Shown here: positions 1 to 8,565 of the stretch, one piece after another | Layout of the letters: the number at the start of each line of letters is the position of its first letter | Numbering within the stretch: position 1 is the first letter of the stretch | Source: Cloacibacterium caeni | GTDB lineage: Bacteria; Bacteroidota; Bacteroidia; Flavobacteriales; Weeksellaceae | DNA length: 64,000 bases | NCBI RefSeq assembly: GCF_907163125.1 | Contig: NZ_OU015319.1 | Span: 2,542,001-2,606,000 of the forward strand | Reading direction: 5' to 3' | Notes under the pieces: model-generated | Seen by the model: the letters and a program-made list of their open reading frames with translations, nothing else | What the model was told of the DNA's origin: nothing | The model's database searches: none | Translations under genes and position numbers: made by a program

Positions 1-318
1 TTCTGCAGCATCAAACTGATGAGAAGAAACGCCTAAATCTCCTAAAATTCCGTCTACTTCAGTTACGCCGTACATCAAAAGAGAATTTTCTAAAAATCTA
101 AAATTCTGATTGATTAATGTAAATCTTTCATCATCAATTGAATTGTTAAGCGCGTCTAAATCTTGGTCAAAACTGTATAGCTTTCCTTTGCTGGAAAGTC
201 TTTTTAGTATTTCACGAGAATGGCCACCTCCACCGAAAGTTACATCTACGTAAACTCCATCAGGATTAGTGATGAGAGCGTCTATACTTTCCTTTAATAA
301 TACAGGATTGTGATACAT
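1..318 (-). CDS. rsmH: 16S rRNA (cytosine1402-N4)-methyltransferase RsmH, N-terminal part
   Basis: SAM-dependent methyltransferase that modifies C1402 of 16S rRNA. The gene runs off the left edge, so only about the first 106 residues are present. Visible are the family start MYHNPVLLKES, the SAM-binding loop DVTFGGGGHSREIL near residues 27-40, and the later GDLGVSSHQFD segment. It is the second gene of the classical mraZ-rsmH cell-division cluster, 40 bases downstream of mraZ and on the same strand. No promoter is seen between them, so co-transcription from the mraZ promoter is inferred. Identification is firm; the C-terminus cannot be judged. Confidence 0.95.
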   Translation of the reverse strand, partial: MYHNPVLLKESIDALITNPDGVYVDVTFGGGGHSREILKRLSSKGKLYSFDQDLDALNNSIDDERFTLINQNFRFLENSLLMYGVTEVDGILGDLGVSSHQFDAAE

Positions 319-358
319 TCTATTAGATTTAAAAAATTATAAAATTGAGTTGTAGAGA

Positions 359-823
359 TTATTCTTCGTCAAAATTGATGTCGCCCATCACTTCTTCGGT
401 TAGTATCCCGAAATCAACTTCGTTGGTAGCAATTACTTTTTCATACGCTTCTTTGTCCCAAATTTCAAACAGTTCACCTGCTCCAGAAATCACTATTTCT
501 TTATGAAGATTGGCAAATTGTTTTAAATCTTTTGGAATAAGAATTCTCTCAGAAGAATCCAGCTCTACGTTTTTTACACCGGCGGTAAACATTCTGATGA
601 AATCTGCATTCTTTTTCACGAAACGGTTCAGTCCGTTTATCTTTTTCATCAGTTTTTCCCAAGGCTGCATCGGGTAAACTTCTAAGCAATTCTGAAACAC
701 AGCACGTTTAATTACAAAGTTCTTATCCTCAGAACTTTGCAATAGTTTTACTAATGACGAAGGAAGCTTTATTCTGCCTTTGTCATCAATCTTGCATTCA
801 TATGTTTCGTAGAAATGAATCAT
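359..823 (-). CDS. mraZ: Transcriptional regulator MraZ
   Basis: AbrB-like DNA-binding protein that controls the division and cell-wall cluster in many bacteria. The 154-residue product has the two family repeats: YECKIDDKGRIKLPSSL near the N-terminus and ELDSSERILIPKDLKQF in the middle. The ATG at 823 is chosen over an in-frame TTG at 832, because that TTG lies inside the TAAATTTG -7 element at 830-837 and so would not be in the mRNA. It ends about 40 bases before rsmH. Two TGGGA boxes with 10-base period upstream suggest autorepression. The C-terminus is acidic (ending near DINFDEE). Confidence 0.95.
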   Translation of the reverse strand: MIHFYETYECKIDDKGRIKLPSSLVKLLQSSEDKNFVIKRAVFQNCLEVYPMQPWEKLMKKINGLNRFVKKNADFIRMFTAGVKNVELDSSERILIPKDLKQFANLHKEIVISGAGELFEIWDKEAYEKVIATNEVDFGILTEEVMGDINFDEE

Positions 824-829
824 TTGGAG

Positions 830-837
830 CAAATTTA
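830..837 (-). promoter_or_regulatory. -7 promoter element of mraZ-rsmH
   Basis: Read on the minus strand this is TAAATTTG, a perfect match to the Bacteroidota TAnnTTTG element, 6 bases before the mraZ ATG. It predicts an almost leaderless mRNA and excludes the upstream TTG start. A clear -33 TTTG is not seen; that region is occupied by the putative MraZ boxes. Confidence 0.65.
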
Positions 838-856
838 TTTATTATTTTCTAAAATT

Positions 857-871
857 TCCCACTTTTTCCCA
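857..871 (-). promoter_or_regulatory. Putative MraZ operator (two TGGGA boxes)
   Basis: On the minus strand two TGGGA boxes (867-871 and 857-861) are separated by 5 bases, each preceded by AAAAAG or similar. MraZ of E. coli is known to bind TGGGN repeats separated by 5 bases. Here only two copies are clear. They lie where the -33 element should be, so MraZ binding would block its own promoter. Function is inferred from motif, spacing and position. Confidence 0.6.
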
Positions 872-1041
872 CTTTTTAACTTAATGTTGATAACTTTTTA
901 CCTATAGAGCTTTATGTAGCTAACTTGTTGATTAATAAAATGTTAATAAATGAGTGTGATATGAGGGTAGATGTATGCCCAATTGACATACTTTAAATGA
1001 AATTAACATAACAAAAACCGGTCAAAATTCCATTTTTTTTG

Positions 1042-1049
1042 TATTTTTG
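1042..1049 (+). promoter_or_regulatory. -7 promoter element of the alpha/beta hydrolase gene
   Basis: TATTTTTG matches TAnnTTTG exactly and ends 15 bases before the ATG at 1065. It overlaps the TTG at 1047, which is therefore not a translation start. The -33 element is not clear. Confidence 0.55.
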
Positions 1050-1064
1050 CGACAGATACGTTAT

Positions 1065-1826
1065 ATGATTTTTAATACCAAAAAGGAGAAGAAATATACA
1101 TTTATAGAAAGCGGAGAAGGTCATCCTATGGTACTTCTACACGGATTGATGGGAGGCTTAAGTAATTTTGATAAAATGATTACTTATTTCTCAGAAAGAG
1201 GCTATAAAGTTTATGTTCCGCAACTTCCTATTTATGATTTGCCAGTGCTGAATACTAATCTTACCAGCATCGCAAAATATGTAGCAAGATTTATAAAAGA
1301 TAAAATAGGACAACCTGTTACTTTAGTGGGGAATTCTATGGGTGGTCATATTGGCCTTATTCTTACATTAGCTAATCCAGAGTTAGTGCATTCTTTAGTT
1401 TTAACAGGAAGTTCTGGTTTGTACGAAAAAAGTTTTGGAGAAACTTTCCCAAGAAGAGGAGATAGAGACTATATCAAAAAGAAAACAGAAGAAGTTTTCT
1501 TTGATCCGAAAGTAGCTACAGATGAATTAGTAGACGAGGTTTTCGCGGTGGTAAATGATAGAATGAAAGGCATTAAAACAGTGCTTTTAGCGAAAAGTGC
1601 CATCAAACATAATATGTTGCATGATTTGCCAAAAATAAAACAACCAACTTGTATTATTTGGGGAAAACAAGACGGAGTGACTCCACCAGATGTAGCAGAA
1701 GAAATGGATAGACAAATTCCTAATTCAGATTTGTTCTGGTTAGATGAATGCGGTCATGCTGCGATGATGGAAAAACCAGAAGAATTTAATGAAATTCTTT
1801 ACAACTGGTTAAAAGATAAAATTTAG
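1065..1826 (+). CDS. Alpha/beta hydrolase
   Basis: Serine hydrolase of the alpha/beta-fold superfamily, 253 residues, no signal peptide, so probably cytoplasmic. Visible are the oxyanion-hole motif LLHGLMGG (residues 25-31), nucleophile elbow GNSMGG with Ser91, acid Asp203 in WGKQDGVTPP, and catalytic His231 in ECGHAAMMEKP. The overall shape resembles carboxylesterases and C-C bond hydrolases of the MhpC type; substrate cannot be told from sequence. The ATG at 1065 is used because an upstream in-frame TTG lies inside the promoter. The following ysxC gene starts 52 bases later and may be co-transcribed. Confidence 0.85.
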   Translation: MIFNTKKEKKYTFIESGEGHPMVLLHGLMGGLSNFDKMITYFSERGYKVYVPQLPIYDLPVLNTNLTSIAKYVARFIKDKIGQPVTLVGNSMGGHIGLILTLANPELVHSLVLTGSSGLYEKSFGETFPRRGDRDYIKKKTEEVFFDPKVATDELVDEVFAVVNDRMKGIKTVLLAKSAIKHNMLHDLPKIKQPTCIIWGKQDGVTPPDVAEEMDRQIPNSDLFWLDECGHAAMMEKPEEFNEILYNWLKDKI

Positions 1827-1878
1827 AATTAAGAAGAAAAAATAATGATGGAAGTTGAAAAGCTTCCATTTTTTGAAT

Positions 1879-2499
1879 ATGATAGTAAAGACTGTAAACT
1901 TTGTAAAATCTAGTGGGAAATGGCAAGAATGCCCAGAACCTACGATTCCTGAATATGCTTTTATCGGGAGAAGTAACGTGGGGAAATCTTCGTTAATCAA
2001 TGCCATTATGAATCATAAAGATTTGGCAAAAACTTCGCAAACTCCTGGTAAAACACAATTGATTAATCATTTTTTGGTGAATGAAAATTGGTATCTCACT
2101 GATTTACCTGGCTATGGTTATGCTAAGGTTTCTAAAAGTTTGAGAAAAGATTTTGAAAAACTCATCACCAATTATATTCTGAATAGAAAAAATTTGGTAA
2201 ACCTTTTTGTTTTAGTTGATATAAGACATACTCCTCAAAAAATAGATTTAGAATTTATGGAATGGTGCGGAGAAAATGGAGTGCCGTTTTCTATCGTTTT
2301 TACCAAGCAAGATAAGTTAAAACCAGGAGCTGCAGACAGAAATGTAGAAGTATATAAAACCAAACTTCTAGAAACTTGGGAAGATTTACCAGATATTTAT
2401 ATTACTTCAGCCGAAAAGAAAATGGGTGGTGATGAAATTCTGAAATTTATTGAAAAAACCAATGCTTATCTGGTTAAAAATAAAGTGAAGTTCTCCTAA
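1879..2499 (+). CDS. ysxC: Ribosome biogenesis GTP-binding protein YsxC/YihA
   Basis: Essential-type TRAFAC GTPase needed for assembly of the 50S ribosomal subunit. All G motifs are visible in the 206-residue product: G1 GRSNVGKS (30-37), G2 threonines in [10 protein letters not shown]3 DLPGYGYA, G4 TKQDK and G5 TSAEKK. The ATG at 1879 gives the usual family start [15 protein letters not shown]; an upstream TTG at 1855 would add eight poorly conserved residues. Size is normal for the family. It follows the hydrolase gene closely. Confidence 0.95.
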   Translation: MIVKTVNFVKSSGKWQECPEPTIPEYAFIGRSNVGKSSLINAIMNHKDLAKTSQTPGKTQLINHFLVNENWYLTDLPGYGYAKVSKSLRKDFEKLITNYILNRKNLVNLFVLVDIRHTPQKIDLEFMEWCGENGVPFSIVFTKQDKLKPGAADRNVEVYKTKLLETWEDLPDIYITSAEKKMGGDEILKFIEKTNAYLVKNKVKFS

Positions 2500-2532
2500 A
2501 AAACTTTTTTAAGCTTAAAGATTTCTATTAAA

Positions 2533-2982
2533 ATGAAAGACATTATCTGGAAAATAAAATCATTCGAAGAGTTATCTATTCATGAATTGTATGAGATTTT
2601 GAAAGTGAGACAAGAGGTTTTTGTAGTAGAGCAAACTTGTTATTACTTAGATGCAGATGGGTATGACCAGAAAGCGCTTCATCTTTTTGCAGAAAAAGAA
2701 GGGAAAGTAGTAGCATATTGCAGAATTTTTCCTGAAGGTGTAAAATATCCAGAAACTTCCATCGGAAGAGTTCTTACTCATCCTGATTTTAGAAATTTAA
2801 AATTAGGAAAAACTCTTATCCAATTTGCTTTAGAAACGATAGAAACCAGATTTAGCACCACTGAATGTAGAATTTCTGCACAAGATTATCTCATTAAATT
2901 TTATAGTGATTTTGGGTTTCAAGACACTGGGAAAAAATATTTGGAAGATGATATTCCACATACAGAAATGGTGAGAATGTAA
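2533..2982 (+). CDS. ElaA-like GNAT N-acetyltransferase
   Basis: Acetyl-CoA dependent acyltransferase of the ElaA subgroup, 149 residues. The N-terminal segment with LYEILKVRQEVFVVEQTCYY and LDADGYDQKALH is characteristic of ElaA, followed by the GNAT acetyl-CoA loop around IGRVLTHPDFRNLKLGKTL (residues 78-96). Substrate is unknown for the family. It begins 33 bases after ysxC on the same strand, so may belong to the same transcript. Confidence 0.85.
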   Translation: MKDIIWKIKSFEELSIHELYEILKVRQEVFVVEQTCYYLDADGYDQKALHLFAEKEGKVVAYCRIFPEGVKYPETSIGRVLTHPDFRNLKLGKTLIQFALETIETRFSTTECRISAQDYLIKFYSDFGFQDTGKKYLEDDIPHTEMVRM

Positions 2983-3022
2983 CAATTTCCACAAATCTTA
3001 AGTAACTAATAAACGAGTTATT

Positions 3023-3586
3023 ATGAATTTTGAAAATTACACACAAGAAAAGCAAACGATAGATTTAGTTAAGGCAAATTTTGTAGCAATCAAATACTTT
3101 TTATTTTTTTCATTTATTTTCTTGTTGCCATTTTATTTAATTTGGGGGATTGATTATTTTCATATTATAAAATCTGAAAGTTTTTTAATCAGATTGTTTC
3201 TCTCTGTATTTATTCCAGTTTTCGGGATTGTTATTCATGAATTAATCCATGGAATTTTCTTTGCAAAATATGCTTCTAAAGGTTTTAAATCTGTAAAATT
3301 TGGTGTTCTTTTGAAAATGCTAACACCTTATTGTCATTGTAAAGAACCTTTAAAAATTAAACATTACATTATAGCATTACTTGCACCATTAGTAATTTTA
3401 GGAATTTTTCCTGCGATTGTAGGAATTTTAATAGGAAATTTTGGTTTAACTATTTTTGGAATTTTCTTTAGTGGAGCAGCTGCTGGTGATTTAATGATAT
3501 ATAATCTCATCAAAAAAGAAAATCCTGAAGATTATGTTCAAGATCATCCTTCTGAAGCGGGTTATTATATTTTCAGAAAAAAATAA
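3023..3586 (+). CDS. DUF3267 membrane zincin-like protease
   Basis: Predicted integral membrane metallopeptidase of the DUF3267 (putative zincin) family, 187 residues. Membrane segments lie at about 27-45, 55-70, 110-135 and 140-160. The HELIHG motif (His72, Glu73, His76) sits at the end of a membrane helix, as in site-2-protease-like enzymes. A Cys/His pair-rich stretch YCHCKE follows. Natural substrate is not known. It starts 40 bases after the GNAT gene and is followed by a bidirectional hairpin. Confidence 0.8.
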   Translation: MNFENYTQEKQTIDLVKANFVAIKYFLFFSFIFLLPFYLIWGIDYFHIIKSESFLIRLFLSVFIPVFGIVIHELIHGIFFAKYASKGFKSVKFGVLLKMLTPYCHCKEPLKIKHYIIALLAPLVILGIFPAIVGILIGNFGLTIFGIFFSGAAAGDLMIYNLIKKENPEDYVQDHPSEAGYYIFRKK

Positions 3587-3607
3587 ATCCATCAACTTGA
3601 TGGATTT
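3585..3607. terminator. Bidirectional intrinsic terminator
   Basis: Inverted repeat AAATCCATCA / TGATGGATTT with a three-base loop lies between the convergent DUF3267 and msrA genes, overlapping the first stop region. A and T runs on both sides suit termination in both directions. Confidence 0.75.
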
Positions 3608-3610
3608 TGT

Positions 3611-4249
3611 TTATTTCAGTAACCCTAATTCGCCGAAATGTTTTTTGAATTTGGCTACTTTTGGACCTACTACAGCGCTGCAATAAGGCTGATTAGGATT
3701 GATTTCAAAATAATTTTGGTGATATTTCTCTGCGCTCCAGAATTTTTCAAAAGGAACAATTTCGGTGACATATTTTCCGTTCCATTTTCCTGATTTTTCT
3801 GAATTTTCTAAAGAAATTTTTGATTCTTCTTTTTGTTTTTCAGAGTGATAAAAAATTACAGAACGATATTGTGTTCCTACATCTTCTCCTTGTCTATTAA
3901 GTGTAGTAGGATTATGCAAGAACCAAAAAGATTCTAACAACTGAGAAAAAGAAATTACTTTCGGGTCAAAGGCAATTTGTACCACTTCTGCATGACCCGT
4001 TTCACCTGTACAAACTTCTTCGTAAGTAGGGTTTTCTTTATGACCACCAGAATAGCCAGATGTTACAGATTCTACACCTTTTAACATGTCAAAACATGCT
4101 TCTACACACCAAAAACAACCGCCACCAAACGTAGCATATTCTAGATTTTTGTTTTCCATTTTAAGATTTTTTTTCTTTGAAACTTTATTTTCTTGTCCGT
4201 TACAAGAAACGAGTAAAAAACTCATCAAAAATAAAAAAAACTTCTTCAT
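3611..4249 (-). CDS. msrA: Peptide-methionine (S)-S-oxide reductase, lipoprotein
   Basis: Repairs methionine-S-sulfoxide in oxidised proteins. The 212-residue product starts with a lipoprotein signal (MKKFF, lipobox LVSC with Cys16), so it should act outside the cytoplasmic membrane. The MsrA core begins near residue 38 with FGGGCFWC, where Cys45 is the catalytic cysteine, followed by the GYSGGH and YHQNYF motifs. There is no fused MsrB. No TAnnTTTG promoter is visible in the 42-base gap upstream, and a hairpin with U-tract overlaps its first codons, so expression may depend on readthrough from the upstream gene. Confidence 0.93.
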   Translation of the reverse strand: MKKFFLFLMSFLLVSCNGQENKVSKKKNLKMENKNLEYATFGGGCFWCVEACFDMLKGVESVTSGYSGGHKENPTYEEVCTGETGHAEVVQIAFDPKVISFSQLLESFWFLHNPTTLNRQGEDVGTQYRSVIFYHSEKQKEESKISLENSEKSGKWNGKYVTEIVPFEKFWSAEKYHQNYFEINPNQPYCSAVVGPKVAKFKKHFGELGLLK

Positions 4250-4272
4250 TTACTAATAACGAAGAAGTTTTT
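4236..4272 (-). terminator. Intrinsic terminator overlapping the msrA start codon
   Basis: On the minus strand a 12-base arm AAAAACTTCTTC (4261-4272) pairs with GAAGAAGTTTTT (4236-4247), loop 13 bases, followed by more T. The second arm is the msrA codons 1-4 region (Met-Lys-Lys-Phe). It would end transcription of the upstream beta-barrel gene inside msrA and could also hide the msrA start. Confidence 0.65.
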
Positions 4273-4291
4273 ATTTTTATTACAGTAATAG

Positions 4292-4795
4292 TTAAAATCT
4301 TTTACCAATAGAGATGCCAATTCTTGGGAAGGCATCATCTGTATTTTTTACACAAAATCTTCTTCCTAAACCGCCAAAAACTTCGCCAACTAAATTATTG
4401 CTGGTCAATAATTTAAAACCAATGGCTGCTCCAAAACCAAAATTGGTTTCGTTTTTCCAACCAAGTATTTGGTAATTATTGTTATCATAATTCTCGTAAT
4501 GATAATTGGTAAGAGAAGTATTGGCTTCTACAAAGAACCCTGCATTTTCTTTTTTGCCAAAATAAATTCTGTAATAAGGTGCAAAACCATAATTGAAATA
4601 AAGGTTTTCCTTAGAATCAAGAGAAACTGCTGCAGAAATACCTACTGATTGATTGTTTTGAAGTAATCTTTCGTACGTAATTTCAGGAGCACCAATAATA
4701 GAGTTTAAAAGATTGAGTTTGATTTCATTTTTTTGTGATTGAGAGAACGCAAGAGCGCATATAGCGAGCGCAAAAATAGTTGTTAGTTTTTTCAT
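4292..4795 (-). CDS. Small outer-membrane beta-barrel-like protein
   Basis: Not recognised to family level. The 167-residue product has a clear signal peptide (MKKLTTIFALAICALAFSQ) and alternating hydrophobic/polar strands such as NEIKLNLLNSIIGAPEITYERL and a C-terminal GISIGKRF, typical of small porin-like barrels that end in Phe. Likely an outer-membrane protein. It has its own -7 element at 4818-4825 and is separated from msrA by the hairpin at 4236-4272. Confidence 0.7.
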   Translation of the reverse strand: MKKLTTIFALAICALAFSQSQKNEIKLNLLNSIIGAPEITYERLLQNNQSVGISAAVSLDSKENLYFNYGFAPYYRIYFGKKENAGFFVEANTSLTNYHYENYDNNNYQILGWKNETNFGFGAAIGFKLLTSNNLVGEVFGGLGRRFCVKNTDDAFPRIGISIGKRF

Positions 4796-4817
4796 ATTTT
4801 ATTGATTTTGATTAAAA

Positions 4818-4825
4818 CAAAAATA
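4818..4825 (-). promoter_or_regulatory. -7 element of the beta-barrel gene
   Basis: TATTTTTG on the minus strand, 22 bases upstream of the ATG at 4795. It matches TAnnTTTG. No -33 TTTG is clear. Confidence 0.5.
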
Positions 4826-4870
4826 TTACTTTTATCATCATCTAGACTAATGATTAACATTATTTAACTA

Positions 4871-4902
4871 AAAAAAACCGAAGAATTTCTTCGGTTTTTT
4901 AT
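4871..4902. terminator. Bidirectional intrinsic terminator of secA
   Basis: AACCGAAGAA / TTCTTCGGTT stem flanked by A7 and T6, 20 bases after the secA stop codon. The same stem sequence is used at 14027-14047. Confidence 0.85.
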
Positions 4903-4922
4903 AAATATAAGGATTTTAAGTC

Positions 4923-7900
4923 TTAAGAAGTAGGAATTTCTCCTTTGAATAAGAAAGAAATAATTTCTTTGTTTACTTTATCCATCATTTCGCTGAACAA
5001 ATGGAAAGACTCTTGTTTGTAAATTACCAATGGGTCTTTTTGCTCATAAACTGCACCTTGTGAAGATTTACGTAAATCATCCATTTCTTTAAGGTGATGT
5101 TTCCAGTTTTCGTCTATAATGGTTAAACAGATATTCTTCTCGAAATCATTAATCATAGATTCGCACTGAGTTTCATAAGCTTGCTTAAGATCAGTAACGA
5201 TGGTAAGTGTTTTGGTTCCGTCAGAGAAAGGTACTTGTACGTTTTTGAACATGTGACCTTGCTGTTTGAACACATTTTCTATGATTGGGAAAGAGTTTTC
5301 TTTCAATAAAACCAATCTGTTTTTATAATCTTCTTCTGCTTTTTTGAAAACGATATCTGTGATTTCTTTTTCAGTTTTTGCCTTGAATTCAGCTTCAGTA
5401 AGTGGAGCTTCCATCGTGAAGAATTTGATGATTTCGTATTCAAATTCTTTGAATTGGTTGCCTCCTTTTGTATTGCTTACGATAGATGCTGCTACATCAT
5501 AAATGGTATTAATGATGTCATATTTTAAATGGTCGCCAAACAATGCATTTTTTCTACGTTTGTAGATTACATCACGTTGTTTGTTCATTACATCATCATA
5601 TTCTAGCAATCTTTTTCTGATACCGAAGTTGTTTTCTTCTACTTTTTTCTGAGCTCTTTCGATAGATTTGGTAATCATAGAGTGCTGAATAACTTCGCCT
5701 TCTTTGTGTCCCATTTTATCCATCATTTTTGCGATTCTTTCAGAACCGAAAAGTCTCATTAAGTTATCTTCCAGAGAAACATAGAATTGAGAACTTCCTG
5801 GGTCTCCTTGTCTACCAGCTCTACCTCTTAACTGTCTGTCTACACGTCTAGAATCGTGTCTTTCAGTACCTATAATTGCTAAACCTCCGTTTGCTTTTAC
5901 GTCTCCTTGAAGTTTAATGTCGGTACCACGACCAGCCATGTTGGTAGCAATAGTTACTACACCAGCTCTACCAGCTTCAGCTACGATGTCAGCTTCTTTC
6001 TTGTGCAATTTCGCATTCAATACATTATGCGGGATTTTTCTTAATTGAAGTGCTTTTGACAAGAACTGAGAAATTTCTACAGAAGTTGTACCAACGAGTA
6101 TTGGTCTTCCTGCTGCAGTAAGTCTTTCGATTTCGTCAATTACTGCATTGAATTTTTCTCTGTTGGTTTTATAAACTAAATCTTGTCTATCATCTCTGAT
6201 GATTGGTCTGTTGGTAGGAATTACTACTACGTCTAATTTATAAATTTGCCAGAATTCTCCTGCTTCAGTTTCTGCAGTACCAGTCATCCCAGCTAATTTG
6301 TTATACATTCTGAAGTAGTTCTGTAACGTAATGGTAGCGAAAGTTTGTGTAGCTGCTTCGATTTTTACATTTTCTTTAGCTTCAATCGCTTGGTGAAGTC
6401 CGTCAGAATAACGTCTTCCTTCCATGATACGTCCAGTTTGCTCGTCTACAATTTTTACTTCTCCATCGATGACTACATATTCATCATCTTTTTCGAATAA
6501 AGTATATGCTTTTAATAGTTGATTTAAAGTGTGAATTCTTTCCGATTTTACTGCATAATTTCTGAAAAGTTCTTCTTTTTGAGCAAATTCTTCTTCTTTA
6601 GTAAGATTTTTTGCCTCTAGTTCAGCAATCAAGGTTCCGATGTCTTCTAAAACGAAGAAATTGGCATCTTGGTTCCCTTGAGACATATATTCTACACCTT
6701 TGTCTGTAAGGTCTATTTGATTATTTTTCTCGTCGATTACAAAATAAAGATCTTTATCTACAATACGCATTCTCTTGCTATTGTCTTGCATGTATTCTCC
6801 TTCTGTTTTTTGTAAAAGCACTCTTATTCCTTCTTCTGAAAGGAATTTGATGAGGTGTTTGTTTTTAGGCAAACCTCTGTAAGCTTGCAAAAGTTTAAAA
6901 CCACCGTCTGTTTTATTACCTGCAGCAATTAATTTCTTCGCTTCGGTTAATAAATTAGAAACGATTTGTTTCTGAACAGCTACAATTCTGTCTACAGATG
7001 GTTTTAAAACATCGAATTCTTGTCTGTCACCTTGAGGAATTGGTCCAGAAATAATGAGTGGAGTTCTCGCATCATCAATTAATACAGAGTCAACTTCGTC
7101 TACAATTGCAAAATTTAATTCACCTTGAACTAATTCTTCAGGCGAAGAAACCATGTTGTCTCTTAAATAGTCAAAACCGAACTCATTATTGGTTCCATAA
7201 GTGATATCTGCTTGATAAGCTTTTCTTCTCGCATCAGTATTAGGTTGATGTAAATCGATACAATCGATGCTTAAACCGTGGAACTGATAAATTGGACCCA
7301 TCCAAGCCGAGTCTCTTTTTGCCAAGTAATCATTCACGGTAACTACGTGAACACCACGACCAGGAAGTGCATTTAAGTAAATAGGTAGCGTTCCTACTAA
7401 AGTTTTACCTTCACCAGTTGCCATTTCGGCGATTCTACCACTGTGAAGTGCAACCCCACCGATAAATTGGGTGTCATAGTGAACCATGTCCCAAACTACT
7501 TCTTTACCAGCAGCATCCCATTTATTTTTCCAGAAAGCTTTGTCTCCTTTAATTTCTACAAAATCTTTAGCAGCAGCTAATTCTTGGTCATGCTCAGTTG
7601 CTGTAACGGTAAGTCCGCCATTTTGAGCCAATCTTCTTGCAGTTTCTTTGATAACCGCAAAAGCTTCTGGAAGAATATCGTTCAAAACTTTTTCTTCAAT
7701 TTGATAAGAATCCTTTTTCAGCGTTTCAATTTGCCCAAAAAGTTTTTCTTTTTCGTCTACGTCAGAAGATTTTGCAATTTGCTCATGAACTTCTACTACC
7801 TGATTGGTAATGTGTTCTGTAGCTGCATCAATTTTATCTTTGAATTCTTGAGTTTTTGCTCTCAATTCATCATCCGAAAGCTCGGCAATTGCGGGCTCTA

Positions 7901-7997
7901 CTTTCTTAATTTTGTCTACAACTTTTTTGATTTCTTTGAGGTCTTTAGCGTTTTTGTCGCCTAAGAATCCTTGAAGAACTTTATTTAAAAAACTCAT
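4923..7997 (-). CDS. secA: Preprotein translocase ATPase SecA
   Basis: ATP-driven motor of the Sec secretion pathway, working at SecYEG on the inner membrane. 1024 residues, longer than the about 900 of E. coli. The extra length is mostly N-terminal: the Walker A motif MATGEGKT is at 192-199 rather than near residue 102, after an inserted coiled region. [16 protein letters not shown] (DEAD-type box and following), the long scaffold and the [22 protein letters not shown] motif are intact. The usual C-terminal zinc-binding CxC motif is absent: the protein ends [10 protein letters not shown]. It is flanked by a terminator downstream and stands alone. Confidence 0.97.
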   Translation of the reverse strand: MSFLNKVLQGFLGDKNAKDLKEIKKVVDKIKKVEPAIAELSDDELRAKTQEFKDKIDAATEHITNQVVEVHEQIAKSSDVDEKEKLFGQIETLKKDSYQIEEKVLNDILPEAFAVIKETARRLAQNGGLTVTATEHDQELAAAKDFVEIKGDKAFWKNKWDAAGKEVVWDMVHYDTQFIGGVALHSGRIAEMATGEGKTLVGTLPIYLNALPGRGVHVVTVNDYLAKRDSAWMGPIYQFHGLSIDCIDLHQPNTDARRKAYQADITYGTNNEFGFDYLRDNMVSSPEELVQGELNFAIVDEVDSVLIDDARTPLIISGPIPQGDRQEFDVLKPSVDRIVAVQKQIVSNLLTEAKKLIAAGNKTDGGFKLLQAYRGLPKNKHLIKFLSEEGIRVLLQKTEGEYMQDNSKRMRIVDKDLYFVIDEKNNQIDLTDKGVEYMSQGNQDANFFVLEDIGTLIAELEAKNLTKEEEFAQKEELFRNYAVKSERIHTLNQLLKAYTLFEKDDEYVVIDGEVKIVDEQTGRIMEGRRYSDGLHQAIEAKENVKIEAATQTFATITLQNYFRMYNKLAGMTGTAETEAGEFWQIYKLDVVVIPTNRPIIRDDRQDLVYKTNREKFNAVIDEIERLTAAGRPILVGTTSVEISQFLSKALQLRKIPHNVLNAKLHKKEADIVAEAGRAGVVTIATNMAGRGTDIKLQGDVKANGGLAIIGTERHDSRRVDRQLRGRAGRQGDPGSSQFYVSLEDNLMRLFGSERIAKMMDKMGHKEGEVIQHSMITKSIERAQKKVEENNFGIRKRLLEYDDVMNKQRDVIYKRRKNALFGDHLKYDIINTIYDVAASIVSNTKGGNQFKEFEYEIIKFFTMEAPLTEAEFKAKTEKEITDIVFKKAEEDYKNRLVLLKENSFPIIENVFKQQGHMFKNVQVPFSDGTKTLTIVTDLKQAYETQCESMINDFEKNICLTIIDENWKHHLKEMDDLRKSSQGAVYEQKDPLVIYKQESFHLFSEMMDKVNKEIISFLFKGEIPTS

Positions 7998-8069
7998 AAT
8001 AATTGCTTTTGGCTAGTAGCAAAATGCTTCAGCCATATTAACGTTAAATTTATAAAAATTCAAAAAAAA

Positions 8070-8097
8070 GCCGATTGCCGATTGCCGACAGCCAACT
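8070..8097. repeat. Four-copy heptamer tandem repeat
   Basis: Four 7-base units GCCGATT, GCCGATT, GCCGACA and GCCAACT sit between secA and the DUF2795 gene. The GC-rich run contrasts with the surrounding AT-rich spacer. Too short for a CRISPR; it looks like a slipped low-complexity repeat. It lies in the presumed upstream region of secA. Confidence 0.6.
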
Positions 8098-8104
8098 GCA
8101 TTTT

Positions 8105-8326
8105 TTAGTATTCGTCTTCGTTCCAGAGGAAGTCTTCGTCTGTAGGATAATCACTCCAGACTTCTTCTATGCTTTCATAGATTTCTCCTTCGTCTTCAAT
8201 GGCTTGAAGATTTTCTACTACTTCCATTGGTGCACCTGTTCTGATAGCATAATCGATAAGCTCTGCTTTAGTCATCGGCCAAGGTGCGTCGCTTAAATAT
8301 GAAGCTAATTCTAATGTCCAATACAT
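8105..8326 (-). CDS. DUF2795 small acidic protein
   Basis: Seventy-three residue cytoplasmic protein of the DUF2795 family, strongly conserved in Bacteroidota and of unknown function. The sequence MYWTLELASYLSDAPWP followed by TKAELIDYAIRTGAP resembles a small helix-turn-helix-like fold. The C-terminal half is very acidic (YPTDEDFLWNEDEY). It has its own -7 element at 8344-8351. It does not look like a fragment. Confidence 0.8.
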   Translation of the reverse strand: MYWTLELASYLSDAPWPMTKAELIDYAIRTGAPMEVVENLQAIEDEGEIYESIEEVWSDYPTDEDFLWNEDEY

Positions 8327-8343
8327 AATATTTAAATTTTTTG

Positions 8344-8351
8344 CAAAAGTA
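8344..8351 (-). promoter_or_regulatory. -7 element of the DUF2795 gene
   Basis: TACTTTTG on the minus strand, 17 bases before the start codon at 8326, a perfect TAnnTTTG match. Confidence 0.55.
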
Positions 8352-8565
8352 TAAAATTAGGTGAGATTTCAAAATTTTTCTATCTGATTTTCAACAGATT
8401 TATAAAATCTAAACTTAATTTTTAATAATGTTCTAATATAATTGTTTTATCTGTTTCTCAAAAACCATTCCACAAAAATTTTTATGCCATTTTGGTATTT
8501 TGTTTTGGGTGAATAGTGAAATTAGTTATCGCTTTGACTTAAAAATTTAAGGAAATATAAAGCTT

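Noticed and set aside
1047-1064. TTG at 1047 as start of the alpha/beta hydrolase
   Set aside because: It overlaps the TATTTTTG promoter element at 1042-1049, so it would not be in the mRNA; ATG at 1065 fits the family.
7584-7964. 126-residue ORF on the plus strand inside secA
   Set aside because: It is Phe- and Asn-rich, has no domain, and lies opposite a well-supported secA sequence.
8070-8097. Possible CRISPR-like repeat
   Set aside because: Units are 7 bases with no spacers; a simple tandem repeat explains it.
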